DNA from: Shewanella sp. UCD-KL21
GTDB lineage: Bacteria > Pseudomonadota > Gammaproteobacteria > Enterobacterales > Shewanellaceae
Length of the DNA stretch: 64,000 nucleotides
Direction: 5' to 3'
NCBI RefSeq assembly: GCF_001957135.1
Contig: NZ_MPHK01000002.1
Span: forward strand, 80,124 to 144,123
Under the pieces are notes generated by a model. That model was not told where the DNA came from, made no database searches, and saw nothing but the letters and a program-made list of their open reading frames with translations. This document shows, in pieces, positions 27,618 through 37,228 of the stretch; positions within the stretch are counted from its first letter, which is position 1; the number at the start of each line of letters is the position of its first letter. The position numbers and the translations under genes are program-made.

Positions 27618-28643
27618 TTAACTGGCAATATTAAGCTTTAAGAAGTGACCGGGTGGATAACCAAGCCAATGCTTAAAGCTTTGTCTGAAATGGCTAACAT
27701 CGCCATAACCGAGCACCTCAGATATCTCTTCAGCACTCAACTCATTCGCTAAAATTAAATTTATCGCTGCTTGGCAGCGCACTTGATCCACCAGCTTTTG
27801 ATAACTGGTACCCGCAGCCGATAATTTTCGACGTAAACTTCGGGCGCTCATATGGTGTTTTTCTGCCAATTGTTCAAGCTTAGGCGGCTTAGGCATATCG
27901 ATACGAATATCTGTTAGTACTTGATCGATAAATGACACAGCATCTGGCACCGCTGCGGCTACTACCAGATGGTCAAATTGATAATTTAACGGCGTATTGA
28001 GTACAGCAATATCAATGCCCCACTCATAAAAATCACAATCAAACACAATTTTAGCGCCGGTTTCGTTACTTAAAAACTCAGTGTCACATTGAGGCTCTGC
28101 CATATGAATTTCATCAATCATCACTGGTGAAGCCACTAACTGCCTTGCTGCGCCTAATAATGCACAAACACTGTGCTGAAATTGAAAAGCAAACTTTTGC
28201 GCGTCAACTTTTCCGGTATTAAGCCACCTTACCCATAATGTCGTCTCATCAAAACGAATAACAGTATCAGCAAAGCTACCCGCTAAATCAGGGTTTTTGA
28301 TCACAAACAGTAGGCATTGATTTAAGGTGGTAAATTTATCAAAGAAAGGCAGCAGTACATCAAGACTGGCAATTTGATAACTGGCGCCCAATCGAGCGCC
28401 AATTTCAGGATCTGGCGAGGTGGTTCTTAACACTTCCATGGCATACTCAACCTGCCATACATAAACAAACTGCATGGCGTTGAGTTCTTGTGGCCCTAAG
28501 CCTATTTTTAAATAGATGTCAGTAGCAACAGCGTCGCCAAGATGCAGTTCAATAAAGTTAAGCAAATTCCGTAGTTCAAAGGCTGGGTAACATTGATCCC
28601 CTACCATCATATTTGCTTTATAGCCTAATTCTCTTTGCATCAA
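27618..28643 (-). CDS. AraC family transcriptional regulator
   Basis: A 341-residue regulator. The last 85 residues form the double helix-turn-helix of AraC/XylS proteins (ARSLRRKLSAAGTSYQKL and the conserved ending VLGYGDVSHFRQSFKHW). The N-terminal 200 residues resemble the arabinose-operon-type ligand domain found in OruR/ArgR-like AraC proteins. It is convergent with the dihaem lipoprotein gene. It lies 18 bases after sohB on the same strand, so the two may share a transcript. Ligand and targets are unknown. Confidence 0.87.
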   Translation of the reverse strand: MMQRELGYKANMMVGDQCYPAFELRNLLNFIELHLGDAVATDIYLKIGLGPQELNAMQFVYVWQVEYAMEVLRTTSPDPEIGARLGASYQIASLDVLLPFFDKFTTLNQCLLFVIKNPDLAGSFADTVIRFDETTLWVRWLNTGKVDAQKFAFQFQHSVCALLGAARQLVASPVMIDEIHMAEPQCDTEFLSNETGAKIVFDCDFYEWGIDIAVLNTPLNYQFDHLVVAAAVPDAVSFIDQVLTDIRIDMPKPPKLEQLAEKHHMSARSLRRKLSAAGTSYQKLVDQVRCQAAINLILANELSAEEISEVLGYGDVSHFRQSFKHWLGYPPGHFLKLNIAS

Positions 28644-28661
28644 TACCCTATTCTAAATAGC

Positions 28662-29687
28662 TTATTTAACTGCGTTATCACGCTCCATCAAACGGTTTAA
28701 GATACTATCAACCGATAAAGACGCGCCATGGGCAATTTTATCAGCCAGTTTCTTTTTCATTTGATATTTAATTTTAATGACTTGATGTTTTTTAGCTAAC
28801 TCAAGTATCACATCATCACTGGTAGAAATAGCATCAACTAAGCCTAATTCAATCGCTTGCTGACCATACCAATGCTCACCGGTTGCAACTTTTGCAATAT
28901 CCATATCTGGACGGTACTTACTGACAAACTGTTTAAACAACACATGGGTTTCTTCCAACTCTTGTTGGAACTTTTCACGGCCTTCATCAGTATTTTCACC
29001 GAACACGGTTAAGGTGCGCTTAAAGTCACCAGCGGTATGCTGCTCGTAATCAATATCGTGCTTTTTAAGTAAACGGCTAAAGTTTGGTAACTGGGCAACA
29101 ACACCAATTGAACCCACAATCGCAAATGGCGCGGCAACAATTTTGTTCGCCACACAGGCCATCATATAACCACCACTAGCTGCTACTTTATCAATACAGA
29201 TAGTTAGTGGGATATTTGCTTGCTTCAAGCGATCTAACTGGCTAGAGGCTAAACCATAGCCGTGCACCATTCCACCACCGCTTTCAACATTCACTAACAC
29301 TTGATCGTTTTCATCAGCAACGGTTAATACTGCGGTGATCTCTTCTCTTAATGAGGCAACTTCACCTGCATCAATACTGCCTTTAAAATCGATAACAAAT
29401 ACTTTTGAAGTGGCAGCATCTTCTTTCTCAGCAGCTTTTTCATCAGCTTTTAACTGCTTCTCATACGCCTTTAATTGCTTTTTGGATAACAGCTCTTGCT
29501 TTAATTCTTTTTCAAGTTGCTTTAGCTCGTCAGTGACATCGGTAAGCTTTAACTCACCTTTTTCAGTTTTATGTTTAATACTGCTCGCTAAAACCACAAT
29601 AACAACGGCAAGAATGGCGGCAACAATGGTGACGGCTTTCGCTAAAAACATGCCGTACTCAGATAAAAACTCCAAAATACACTCCAA
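28662..29687 (-). CDS. sohB: SohB, inner-membrane S49 serine peptidase
   Basis: A 341-residue protein with an N-terminal membrane helix (about residues 12-32), then a Lys/Glu-rich coiled coil (about 45-92), then an S49 peptidase domain. The nucleophile serine is in VAASGGYMMAC near 168 and the base lysine lies in the following conserved region, as in SppA/SohB. SohB is a periplasm-facing protease linked to suppression of HtrA loss in E. coli. Length fits (349 in E. coli). Confidence 0.92.
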   Translation of the reverse strand: MECILEFLSEYGMFLAKAVTIVAAILAVVIVVLASSIKHKTEKGELKLTDVTDELKQLEKELKQELLSKKQLKAYEKQLKADEKAAEKEDAATSKVFVIDFKGSIDAGEVASLREEITAVLTVADENDQVLVNVESGGGMVHGYGLASSQLDRLKQANIPLTICIDKVAASGGYMMACVANKIVAAPFAIVGSIGVVAQLPNFSRLLKKHDIDYEQHTAGDFKRTLTVFGENTDEGREKFQQELEETHVLFKQFVSKYRPDMDIAKVATGEHWYGQQAIELGLVDAISTSDDVILELAKKHQVIKIKYQMKKKLADKIAHGASLSVDSILNRLMERDNAVK

Positions 29688-29742
29688 ATGGAAAAAGTTA
29701 ATTGCCGTTATCTTAGCAGGAAGTTAAAGCCTGTAGACAATA

Positions 29743-29768
29743 AAAAACCCAGCAATTGCTGGGTTTTT
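29743..29768 (-). terminator. Terminator of the VolA-like lipase gene
   Basis: An 11-bp stem AAAAACCCAGC with an AATT loop and T-run on the minus strand, about 30 bases past the stop codon. It lies between two minus-strand genes. Confidence 0.9.
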
Positions 29769-29796
29769 AATCAAAAGATTAAATTATTAATCTCTA

Positions 29797-32286
29797 TTAC
29801 TCACATGCTTGAAGCACTTCGTCGTTATCAACCAAAATCGTTGCAACACCAAGGCCTGCTGACTTTGCAAATCCAGCAACTTGTTGCTGCATTTCAACTG
29901 TCGCTGCAGCGGCCATACCATCAGTCACGCCATCAATTTCAGCAGGGCTAACAATAGAGCTGTGATGACCTTTACTAAAGCGAACCGCACCAGAACCTGC
30001 ATTGGTTGAACTTACACAATCTAAGCCCATCGCTGCGATTAACGGCTCAGTACCTGATAACGGGAAGCCTTCAACCATATTAGGTAGCACTTGGTCAGGT
30101 AAGTTACCCGCACCATCACCAGCCACTTCAATTAAGTGAACAGGTAATTGAGTATCCGCAAGCATTGACGCGTGGTTAATCGGATCGGCAGAATCAACCG
30201 CTGTTTGCACTGCAAAAGCAAAGCTTGGAATAAACCCAGCATACACAGCTTGCACTAACGCTGCGTACTCAGGTGTTCCAGGTTCAAATCCACCCACATT
30301 AGCTTCATCAACTAGTGCCATAAAGTCTGCTGTCGCGGTTACAGTTTCAAATAACACAGGGCCAAATGTGGCAGAGCCTGCAAATGAACCCGCTAAACCG
30401 CCAGATGGCGCAACTAAAGATGCGGCATTAATAGCATAAGCATTTGGCAATGTACTGCCATCAGCGGGGTTAACAAGCCCTGTAGAAGCGTAAGTTGAAA
30501 CAGTCGTACCAACAATGCCACCTAGGCTTAAGCCTTGAGCACTGATTTTACTGATATCAAACAGTTGTTGGCCACCCGTTTGGGCGATTTGGCTATACAT
30601 ACCTGTTAATAACAAACGTAAACCCAAGTGATCTAAAGTCGCTTGGCGGAAATTATCACGCACAGTCAAAGTACTGGCTACGTTAACAAATACTAATGGG
30701 TTACCATTGGCATACTCTTCCCCAAATAACTCACTGGTAGCGGATATATCATACACGCCATTGCCAGTAGCATCATACGAGCGATCGCCATGAAGGGGCA
30801 TATCAATCGCAATGGTTGCGATACCTGCCGCAGCATAAGTACCCGCATAAGCTAATGCCATCTGCTTAGTACCACCTAAACCATGCAAAGCCATTGTTGT
30901 TGGCCAGCCGTTAGTTGGTGCTACAAATGGCAGTCCAGCTTGTGCACTAAAGGCTGCTAGTTTGGCTGCATTTGGAAGCGTAATTTGAACCGTGACATTT
31001 TCATAGTTCATGATTTTTGGAATAGGGTTAAATTTGGTTAAATGCTTAGTTGGATCTGCATCTGTACCATCATCTAGCAACCAGGTTTTACCTGCCATTA
31101 ATGCAGGGTTTTGCAATGCAGCAGCAGGATCTACACCCTGAGCAACTGCTTGCTGGCCGAAGTTCGCCTGACTCATGGTTCCAGCCTGAAGCGCTAATAA
31201 AACCGACACAGGGCTATCGCCTTGTGCCATCCAGCGACCATTGGGCGCAGTAGGCGCACCATCTACAATTGGAATAACACAACTTGCAGATGAACAATCA
31301 CCGTAAATAGGTAATTTCACCACGGCGGTATAAATTTCAGCGATATCAGAAACCACATAGGCAAGTCCGTCTGCAGGAGTTAAGCCTGCAGCTTGAGCTA
31401 CTGTGACGACACCACCAAAGCCATTATCCATTGGCATAGGAACTTGAACAAAAGATGGCATGTAAGGCTCACTTGATGCCATTAACAACTTAGATGTTTC
31501 ATATACATCAGCAACTGACTGAGTGGTAAATAAACCTGAATATGAAATGGTTTCAGGGTCTACGCCATGCTCAGCTGCTAAGCCTTTTTCATAGCTATTA
31601 ACTAACCCTTGAAGTAATAACTGCGAATCAGTTTCAAGTGGTTTGGTGTCAATATCCAGTTTTAATAAATTATAAGTGCTTGAAGGCTCAACAGCGCGGC
31701 CTGCAGAGTCTTGAACTAATGTGGTTGTGGCGTAAATATAAGACTGATTAGCTTTAAGTGGTTTTAAAGGCACAATCGCAATCTTACTGCCTGAAGCCTT
31801 TGCAATAAAATCGACACCAAATTGTAGCTCAGCGCCAACTTTACATGCTGACACTGACAGTGCATCAGTACATTCTGGATCAGAAGATAAAGCGCCGCCC
31901 ACGGTTGCTTCAAATAATCTGACTGCGCCAGGTTGAAATACTGAGGCTTCATCAAGTGTAAGCATTGTGCCATCTGAGTCAGTGGCTAACGCAACGTCAA
32001 TTGAAATTGGTGATGATGTTGACCAGCCATCTAATGCCCCCAAAGCAAGTGATGGGTCAACATAGTCAATCCCATCTTCACCTGGAATACTAAGCGTGCC
32101 GTCAAGCGTGCCGCTAAAAAGTAAATCGTTTGGTAATGGCACCGCTCCATTTGCTGGGTCAAATACCATTTGAGAGAATGGAATTAGCGTTTCTACATTT
32201 TCTTTTGCTTCGTTTGAACTATCTTCACTACAGCCGCTAAGCCCAAGAGCAGATGCAATAGCAACACCCAATATGAGTCTTTTCAT
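29797..32286 (-). CDS. VolA/Pla-1-type lipase lipoprotein
   Basis: An 829-residue predicted lipoprotein. The lipobox LGLSGC puts the lipid at Cys19. An N-terminal domain rich in beta strands (MVFDPANGAVPLPNDLLF near 40) opens the mature protein. An alpha/beta-hydrolase domain follows, with the nucleophile Ser587 in QGLSLGG. These features match the VolA/Pla-1/Cef family of surface lysophospholipases of Vibrio and Aeromonas. It would free fatty acids from exogenous lysophospholipids. It precedes sohB on the same strand but a terminator lies between. Two cysteines near the C-terminus (VSSTN upstream, and QACE at the end) may form a disulfide. Confidence 0.88.
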   Translation of the reverse strand: MKRLILGVAIASALGLSGCSEDSSNEAKENVETLIPFSQMVFDPANGAVPLPNDLLFSGTLDGTLSIPGEDGIDYVDPSLALGALDGWSTSSPISIDVALATDSDGTMLTLDEASVFQPGAVRLFEATVGGALSSDPECTDALSVSACKVGAELQFGVDFIAKASGSKIAIVPLKPLKANQSYIYATTTLVQDSAGRAVEPSSTYNLLKLDIDTKPLETDSQLLLQGLVNSYEKGLAAEHGVDPETISYSGLFTTQSVADVYETSKLLMASSEPYMPSFVQVPMPMDNGFGGVVTVAQAAGLTPADGLAYVVSDIAEIYTAVVKLPIYGDCSSASCVIPIVDGAPTAPNGRWMAQGDSPVSVLLALQAGTMSQANFGQQAVAQGVDPAAALQNPALMAGKTWLLDDGTDADPTKHLTKFNPIPKIMNYENVTVQITLPNAAKLAAFSAQAGLPFVAPTNGWPTTMALHGLGGTKQMALAYAGTYAAAGIATIAIDMPLHGDRSYDATGNGVYDISATSELFGEEYANGNPLVFVNVASTLTVRDNFRQATLDHLGLRLLLTGMYSQIAQTGGQQLFDISKISAQGLSLGGIVGTTVSTYASTGLVNPADGSTLPNAYAINAASLVAPSGGLAGSFAGSATFGPVLFETVTATADFMALVDEANVGGFEPGTPEYAALVQAVYAGFIPSFAFAVQTAVDSADPINHASMLADTQLPVHLIEVAGDGAGNLPDQVLPNMVEGFPLSGTEPLIAAMGLDCVSSTNAGSGAVRFSKGHHSSIVSPAEIDGVTDGMAAAATVEMQQQVAGFAKSAGLGVATILVDNDEVLQACE

Positions 32287-32545
32287 CTTTTTTCCCCAAA
32301 TCTTGTTGTAATAATTTTAATTTCCCCAAAAATTGGTCACAATAGTGTAAACGCATGACCATAAGGACATATTTTTGCCCTTAACTCATCTCAAGTTAAC
32401 GTAAAATTATAGAGTTAGCTACAAATTTGTCACAAAGAAATATACTAGTCACTAACAAATATAAGTCAATTGTTTAAAACGTTCGTTTACCTTTTGTTCG
32501 AAACGAGATTTGACATGCTTTTGCAGTCCAAGGAAAAATTGAATC

Positions 32546-33283
32546 ATGTTGGAATACCAAGCTAAAAAAGATTTACTAAAAAATAAAACAATCCTTGTTA
32601 CCGGCGCTGGCGCAGGTATTGGTCGCACTGCGGCGATAAACTACGCAAAACACGGCGCGACCGTTATTTTGCTAGGTAAAACAGTTAAAAAACTTGAAAC
32701 GGTTTATGATGAAATAGTACAAGCCGGTTATCCTAAACCTGCCATTGTGCCATTAGATTTAAAAGGTGCTACTGAGCAAAACTATCAAGACATGGCCGCA
32801 ACTATCGCTGAGCAATTCGGTCATTTAGATGGATTATTGCATAATGCCAGTTTACTTGGCGCATTAGGGCCGTTTGAACACATCGATCTTGAATCATTAG
32901 AAGAAGTGATGAAAATCAATGTCAGCGCGCAAGTGATTTTAACCAAAGCATTATTACCGATAATGCGCACTGCCGATTCTGCATCTATCATCTTTACCTC
33001 AAGCAGCGTTGGCCGTCAGGGGCGAGCTTATTGGGGACCTTATGCGTTCTCTAAATTTGCGACTGAGGGCATGATGCAAGTACTTGCCCATGAATGTGAA
33101 GGCACTAGTCTGCGTGTAAATAGTATTAACCCTGGTGCAACCCGCACTGAAATGCGCGCAAAAGCTTACCCAGGTGAAGATCCACAAACATTAAAAACCG
33201 CACAAGATATCATGCCAACCTACTTATATTTAATGGGTGAAGATTCTGTTGAAGTCAACGGCCAGCAACTTACCGCTCAGTAA
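32546..33283 (+). CDS. yciK: YciK-like short-chain dehydrogenase/reductase
   Basis: A 245-residue classical SDR. The cofactor motif is TGAGAGIG (residues about 20-27). NASLLG lies near 101, the catalytic Ser in TSSSVGRQG near 152 and the YxxxK pair in YAFSK near 165. The N-terminal LEYQAKKDLLKNKTILVTGA fits E. coli YciK. The physiological substrate is unknown. It has AAGGAAAA before the ATG and a strong terminator after it. Confidence 0.88.
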   Translation: MLEYQAKKDLLKNKTILVTGAGAGIGRTAAINYAKHGATVILLGKTVKKLETVYDEIVQAGYPKPAIVPLDLKGATEQNYQDMAATIAEQFGHLDGLLHNASLLGALGPFEHIDLESLEEVMKINVSAQVILTKALLPIMRTADSASIIFTSSSVGRQGRAYWGPYAFSKFATEGMMQVLAHECEGTSLRVNSINPGATRTEMRAKAYPGEDPQTLKTAQDIMPTYLYLMGEDSVEVNGQQLTAQ

Positions 33284-33306
33284 CCATTCATTGGATCTGT
33301 AAGCTG

Positions 33307-33333
33307 AAAAAGGGAGCGAAAGCTCCCTTTTTT
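33307..33333 (+). terminator. Terminator after yciK
   Basis: An 11-bp stem AAAAAGGGAGC with a GAAA loop and T-run. It lies between convergent genes and probably serves both. Confidence 0.92.
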
Positions 33334-33373
33334 AATACCAAGTCGTCAATTGATAAATAGATAAATAGATAAG

Positions 33374-33721
33374 TTACAAACTTATCGCTTTAGCATTTTT
33401 CTCAACCAGCTTTTCACCTATACCAGCCACTTGAGTTAATTGCTGGACATTTTTGAACTTACCATATTTATTCCGATATTCCACAATGGCTTTTGCCTTG
33501 GCTTCACCAACACCATTGAGGGCTTGTAACTGCTCTGCTGTCGCTTTATTAATATTCACCTTAGCCATCTTTGTATTACTACTTTTCACGGCTGTGGTTT
33601 TAGACATCTCAGCTGAAGTGAGTGCTGCTGGTTTAGTGGTGTCTTTGGCGACAGCCAAACTGATACTGGCTGCTGATAACGCGCAGGTGAGCATAACGCC
33701 CATGAGTAATGGATGTTTCAT
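33374..33721 (-). CDS. ComEA-family helix-hairpin-helix protein
   Basis: A 115-residue secreted protein. The signal peptide covers about residues 1-25 (KHPLLMGVMLTCALSAASISLAVA). The mature end has two helix-hairpin-helix motifs (INKATAEQLQALNGVGEAKAKAIVE in two parts, then LTQVAGIGEKLVEKN), as in ComEA. Periplasmic ComEA binds incoming DNA in natural transformation. Many non-competent gammaproteobacteria keep such proteins, so competence is not proven. It stands alone. Confidence 0.88.
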   Translation of the reverse strand: MKHPLLMGVMLTCALSAASISLAVAKDTTKPAALTSAEMSKTTAVKSSNTKMAKVNINKATAEQLQALNGVGEAKAKAIVEYRNKYGKFKNVQQLTQVAGIGEKLVEKNAKAISL

Positions 33722-33892
33722 TGTTAACTCCTTTAAGTCCTATTTAAGAAACCGACCAACTTCCCTATCCATGGTCGGTATTTGTCAGCGTTACACCCTA
33801 TTCAACAAGAAAATGATCTATTAAAAACAGGGCATTTATCGCTAATATAAAACTGTAGTAAATAATTTATTTTTTGCAAAAAATAAGCAAGA

Positions 33893-34993
33893 TTATTTTT
33901 CTACTGTTTGTTTTTGCTTATTTTTATTTGTTTTCATTACACTGGCAGAAAAGCTTCTTAGCTCGCCTAATAACTGCTGATGCACTTGGCTCAATTTAGG
34001 GCGATTTTGCGCTTTAAAACTTAGCGGCCGGCATAAGCTCATGGCTTGATAACCAAGTCGCGCAGTTAATAAACCTCCGCCTAAACCTTGGGCTAAACGT
34101 GCTGATAACTTTCCGGTCATTTCAACCGATAATAACTGGGTGCCTAAATCTGTGACCACTTCAGTGGTGCCAGCGTAAACAATATTTAGTACGATACTTT
34201 TTATCAGTTTAATCCGGCTCCAATAGCCTAATTCAATGCCATAAACATCTGCAATAACGTTAATCATGCGCTGATTACGCCATAAAATAATCGCCATATC
34301 TAATACAGCTAAAGGACTCGCCGCTAACAGTAGTGCCGACTCCGCCGCAAAACGGCTAACAATTTTTTTGGCTTTTTCATCGCGTTCAGACAAGACTAAT
34401 TCATCAAATAGCATCACCATTTCAGCGTCATTATGTTCAACGCTATCAATGGCTAAGTATTGCTTTTTACCTTCGGTATCAGGGTATTTTTGCAATAAGG
34501 GGCTGATGAACTTACTGGCTTCACCGCGCTGCATACTTAACGCTAAACGCTCGCCTGTGGCTTGGGTATCGGCCACATGTTTAAGCTTAATCAGTTTTTT
34601 CCACTCTGACAGGGTTATTGCCCCAGCCCACGCCATGATGATCCCCGCCACTGTCACGTAAAAACCAAATAACCATGGGCTTTGCAGGTAGGCTGTTTGC
34701 AGCCCTTGTATGGTTTGAACGATAACCACCAGTATCAAAGCTAACAATGATAACTTGGCAAGCATTGAGATTTTTTTAGGCTTAGCGCCGAGCTTATCGA
34801 TGGACTCGAGTTCATCGATGGTTTCAGGGAGTTTGGCTAAATTAGTTTCACAAATAAACTCGACATCGGTAAATGACTGCGATGCTTTAACGTCTTGCTC
34901 GTTAGCTGAATCAAGCGTTTCAGTATCAAACACTTGCTGCTGCTTAAGCTGAGCGTCTTCAAACTCTGTTCTCTTGCTATTATTGTTACTCAT
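33893..34993 (-). CDS. ycjF: YcjF-family (UPF0283) membrane protein
   Basis: A 366-residue protein of the TIGR01620/DUF697 family. An acidic N-terminal tail (about 1-75) precedes two membrane helices around 78-100 and 105-128. The C-terminal DUF697-like domain (ADVYGIELGYWSRIKL near 252) follows. The family accompanies YcjX and is co-induced with the phage-shock system in enterobacteria. The ycjX stop lies one base before its ATG. The cellular role is unknown. Confidence 0.88.
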   Translation of the reverse strand: MSNNNSKRTEFEDAQLKQQQVFDTETLDSANEQDVKASQSFTDVEFICETNLAKLPETIDELESIDKLGAKPKKISMLAKLSLLALILVVIVQTIQGLQTAYLQSPWLFGFYVTVAGIIMAWAGAITLSEWKKLIKLKHVADTQATGERLALSMQRGEASKFISPLLQKYPDTEGKKQYLAIDSVEHNDAEMVMLFDELVLSERDEKAKKIVSRFAAESALLLAASPLAVLDMAIILWRNQRMINVIADVYGIELGYWSRIKLIKSIVLNIVYAGTTEVVTDLGTQLLSVEMTGKLSARLAQGLGGGLLTARLGYQAMSLCRPLSFKAQNRPKLSQVHQQLLGELRSFSASVMKTNKNKQKQTVEK

Positions 34994-34994
34994 A

Positions 34995-36449
34995 TTATTG
35001 CAACTTATCCCCCAGCAGGAACTGTAAAAGATGATCTAAGCGAATATGCTCAAAACGAGGGTCGGACATCGATGATTGTGGTAATCGAGGCGGATTAAAG
35101 GACACAAAGTTAAAGCCTTGCTTGTCCCAAAAACTATCTTGGGGTAAACGCTGAGGCACTTCGCCTGGAAATATGGTGAGCATTTGTTGATTTTTATCTA
35201 TGCCTCTGACCACTTCTTGCTCGCCACTGGACGTTGATACCATGCCGTGCTGAGTGGCTTTGATGGCGCTGATGGCCATCGTTTCGACTTCGCAGCCTTC
35301 ATAGTTAGCAAAATGCTGACTGTGTTTTAGCATATCGGTCAATAAACTTAATACATGGCTCTGTTGATCGCGAGTAACCCTGTCAACCTTACTGGCGGCA
35401 AACAGTAACTTATCAATTTTAGGTGAGAACAAACGCCTTAATAAACTCGATTGTCCAAAATGAAAGCTTTCGACAATACTATTAAGTGCATTACCCATAT
35501 CCTCAAATTGTGCTTTACCGCTGTTTAAGCCATTAAAGCAATCCACCAGCACCAGTTGACGATCGAAACTGGCAAAATAATCCCGATAAAATGGCTTAAC
35601 CACCACTGAAACATATTCTTCGTAGCGACGCTTTAGCACTTGATAATAGCAACCGTCAGCAGCATTTTCTAAGTCAGCTAACTTATCTTTACTGAGGTTA
35701 ATGAGAGGAAAAAAGGCCAATAAAGGCGTGTCAGCAAACTCTCCGGGCAATAACATTCGACCGGGCTGAGCAAGGTAAAAGCCTTGGTTGTTAACCAAGT
35801 CGACCAGTAATGCTTGGTACAAGTCTGCAATCTGCTTTAACTTATGCTCATCAGCGGTTTCAGATAAATTGATGCTGGATAATTCACTGACAAATTGCGG
35901 ATAATAGCTTGAGGCAGCTAGTCGCTGCTTAACATCAATTTGTGACTCACACCACTGGATGAAGTTTTGCTTCATCATAGGTAAATCGAGTAACCACTCA
36001 CCAGGGTAATCAACAATATCCACATACAAGGTGGCAGTATCAGCAAGTTTTGCCAATATGCCCTTTTGAGGCCGATATTTAATCGCCAGCCTTAGCTCAG
36101 AGATATTGCGAGTTGATGCAGGCCAAGTCGCTGGCGACTGGGTTAATGATGTCATCGCTCCTTTATAGTCAAAACTGGCAATGGCTAAATCAGGTTGCAT
36201 GGCGCGTTTAATGCCAATTAAGCGATTTTCACGACAAACCTGCCACAAAGGCAGTGGATTTTGGGTTTGGCTTTTTTCTGATTGCAGCCCCGCATGGAGC
36301 ATTTGATTAACCAGTCCGGTAATAAAAGCGGTTTTACCCGCCCCTGATAAACCGGTCACGGCTAAGCGAACATGCCGATCGGTTGAGCGATGAACTAATT
36401 GATGTGTTTTTTGGGAAATTTTATTAATGGAACGATCAATAAAGCTCAT
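34995..36449 (-). CDS. ycjX: YcjX-family GTP-binding-like protein
   Basis: A 484-residue cytoplasmic P-loop protein. Walker A is GLSGAGKT near residue 36 and the conserved VDIVDYPGEWLLDLPMM lies near 146. The ATG at 36449 (MSFIDRSINK) is preferred; a longer frame begins at a TTG four codons earlier. YcjX and YcjF are encoded together and in E. coli belong to the PspF regulon. Here they lie directly beyond pspABC but a hairpin separates them. The exact function is unknown. Confidence 0.88.
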   Translation of the reverse strand: MSFIDRSINKISQKTHQLVHRSTDRHVRLAVTGLSGAGKTAFITGLVNQMLHAGLQSEKSQTQNPLPLWQVCRENRLIGIKRAMQPDLAIASFDYKGAMTSLTQSPATWPASTRNISELRLAIKYRPQKGILAKLADTATLYVDIVDYPGEWLLDLPMMKQNFIQWCESQIDVKQRLAASSYYPQFVSELSSINLSETADEHKLKQIADLYQALLVDLVNNQGFYLAQPGRMLLPGEFADTPLLAFFPLINLSKDKLADLENAADGCYYQVLKRRYEEYVSVVVKPFYRDYFASFDRQLVLVDCFNGLNSGKAQFEDMGNALNSIVESFHFGQSSLLRRLFSPKIDKLLFAASKVDRVTRDQQSHVLSLLTDMLKHSQHFANYEGCEVETMAISAIKATQHGMVSTSSGEQEVVRGIDKNQQMLTIFPGEVPQRLPQDSFWDKQGFNFVSFNPPRLPQSSMSDPRFEHIRLDHLLQFLLGDKLQ

Positions 36450-36525
36450 AGTTAATCTCAAATTAAAGAATAAGCAAACTAGGGATGAAAATTGTTTTCA
36501 AGTACTGATAATCAGGTCTTTACTA

Positions 36526-36553
36526 GAAAAACACAAGGGCGGTAAACCGCCCA
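36526..36553 (-). terminator. Terminator after pspC
   Basis: A 7-bp GC-rich stem GGGCGGT with a 2-base loop, followed on the minus strand by TTGTGTTTTT. It separates pspABC from ycjX-ycjF. Confidence 0.75.
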
Positions 36554-36587
36554 TTGGAATTATATGAAGATAGTCGTTTGAATCGAG

Positions 36588-36983
36588 TTAAAGATTATTA
36601 ATTTCTCTTTTCAAATCAAAATTATCCGAAGTGACATGGCGCTCAAGTCGTTGCAGTCTAATTTCAAGAGCATAAAACTGACTATTCACATCATGTAAAG
36701 CACGTTTAGCCGGCTCTCCTGCCTGCCAAACCTTTTTCTTAACTTCTATATCTTTGTGACCTTTAGCATGTGTTGTGTCTTCAGGCTTAATATCTAATAT
36801 CATCCATAAGGCAACGTAGATGATAAATACAGGCCCTGAACCACCCAATAAAAATATTGAGACTACGACCACTCTAACTAACCAGGTTTCAAGATTAAAA
36901 AAGTCTGCTATCCCTGCACATACCCCAGAAATTTTGCCTGATGATGGGATGCGGTATAACGTGCGACCGTTAGCTGTGCTCAT
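36588..36983 (-). CDS. pspC: Phage shock protein C
   Basis: A 131-residue PspC-domain inner-membrane protein. The family signature SGKISGVCAGIADFFNLETW is at residues 15-34, followed by a membrane helix at about 38-65. A charged C-terminal region ends in a short leucine-zipper-like helix (QFYALEIRLQRLERHV). PspC senses membrane stress with PspB and recruits PspA, which frees PspF. Its start overlaps the end of pspB by 14 bases. No pspD or pspE follows. Confidence 0.93.
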   Translation of the reverse strand: MSTANGRTLYRIPSSGKISGVCAGIADFFNLETWLVRVVVVSIFLLGGSGPVFIIYVALWMILDIKPEDTTHAKGHKDIEVKKKVWQAGEPAKRALHDVNSQFYALEIRLQRLERHVTSDNFDLKREINNL

Positions 36984-37209
36984 CTTTCCCCCTCCATTCT
37001 GGCGCCTCTGTATCTAAAATAGCTTCCAATGTTTCAATACGTCGACCCATTTTATCTGCTTGGGCAATTAGTTCATTCAATTGTGTAAACTCTTCTTCAG
37101 TGAGCCCCTGACTCACTTGTCGCTTACTGCGATAATGAAGAATCAACCAAATAGGTGCCACAATAACTAAAAATATAATGATTGGGGCAATAAGAAGATC
37201 CATATCCAT
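36970..37209 (-). CDS. pspB: Phage shock protein B
   Basis: A 79-residue protein with one N-terminal membrane helix (about residues 5-26) and a cytoplasmic coiled coil (FTQLNELIAQADKMGRRIETLEAIL, in parts). It partners PspC in sensing damage to the inner membrane. The gene lies 19 bases after pspA. Confidence 0.93.
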   Translation of the reverse strand: MDMDLLIAPIIIFLVIVAPIWLILHYRSKRQVSQGLTEEEFTQLNELIAQADKMGRRIETLEAILDTEAPEWRGKDEHS

Positions 37210-37228
37210 AACTCACCTCTGAAAAAGT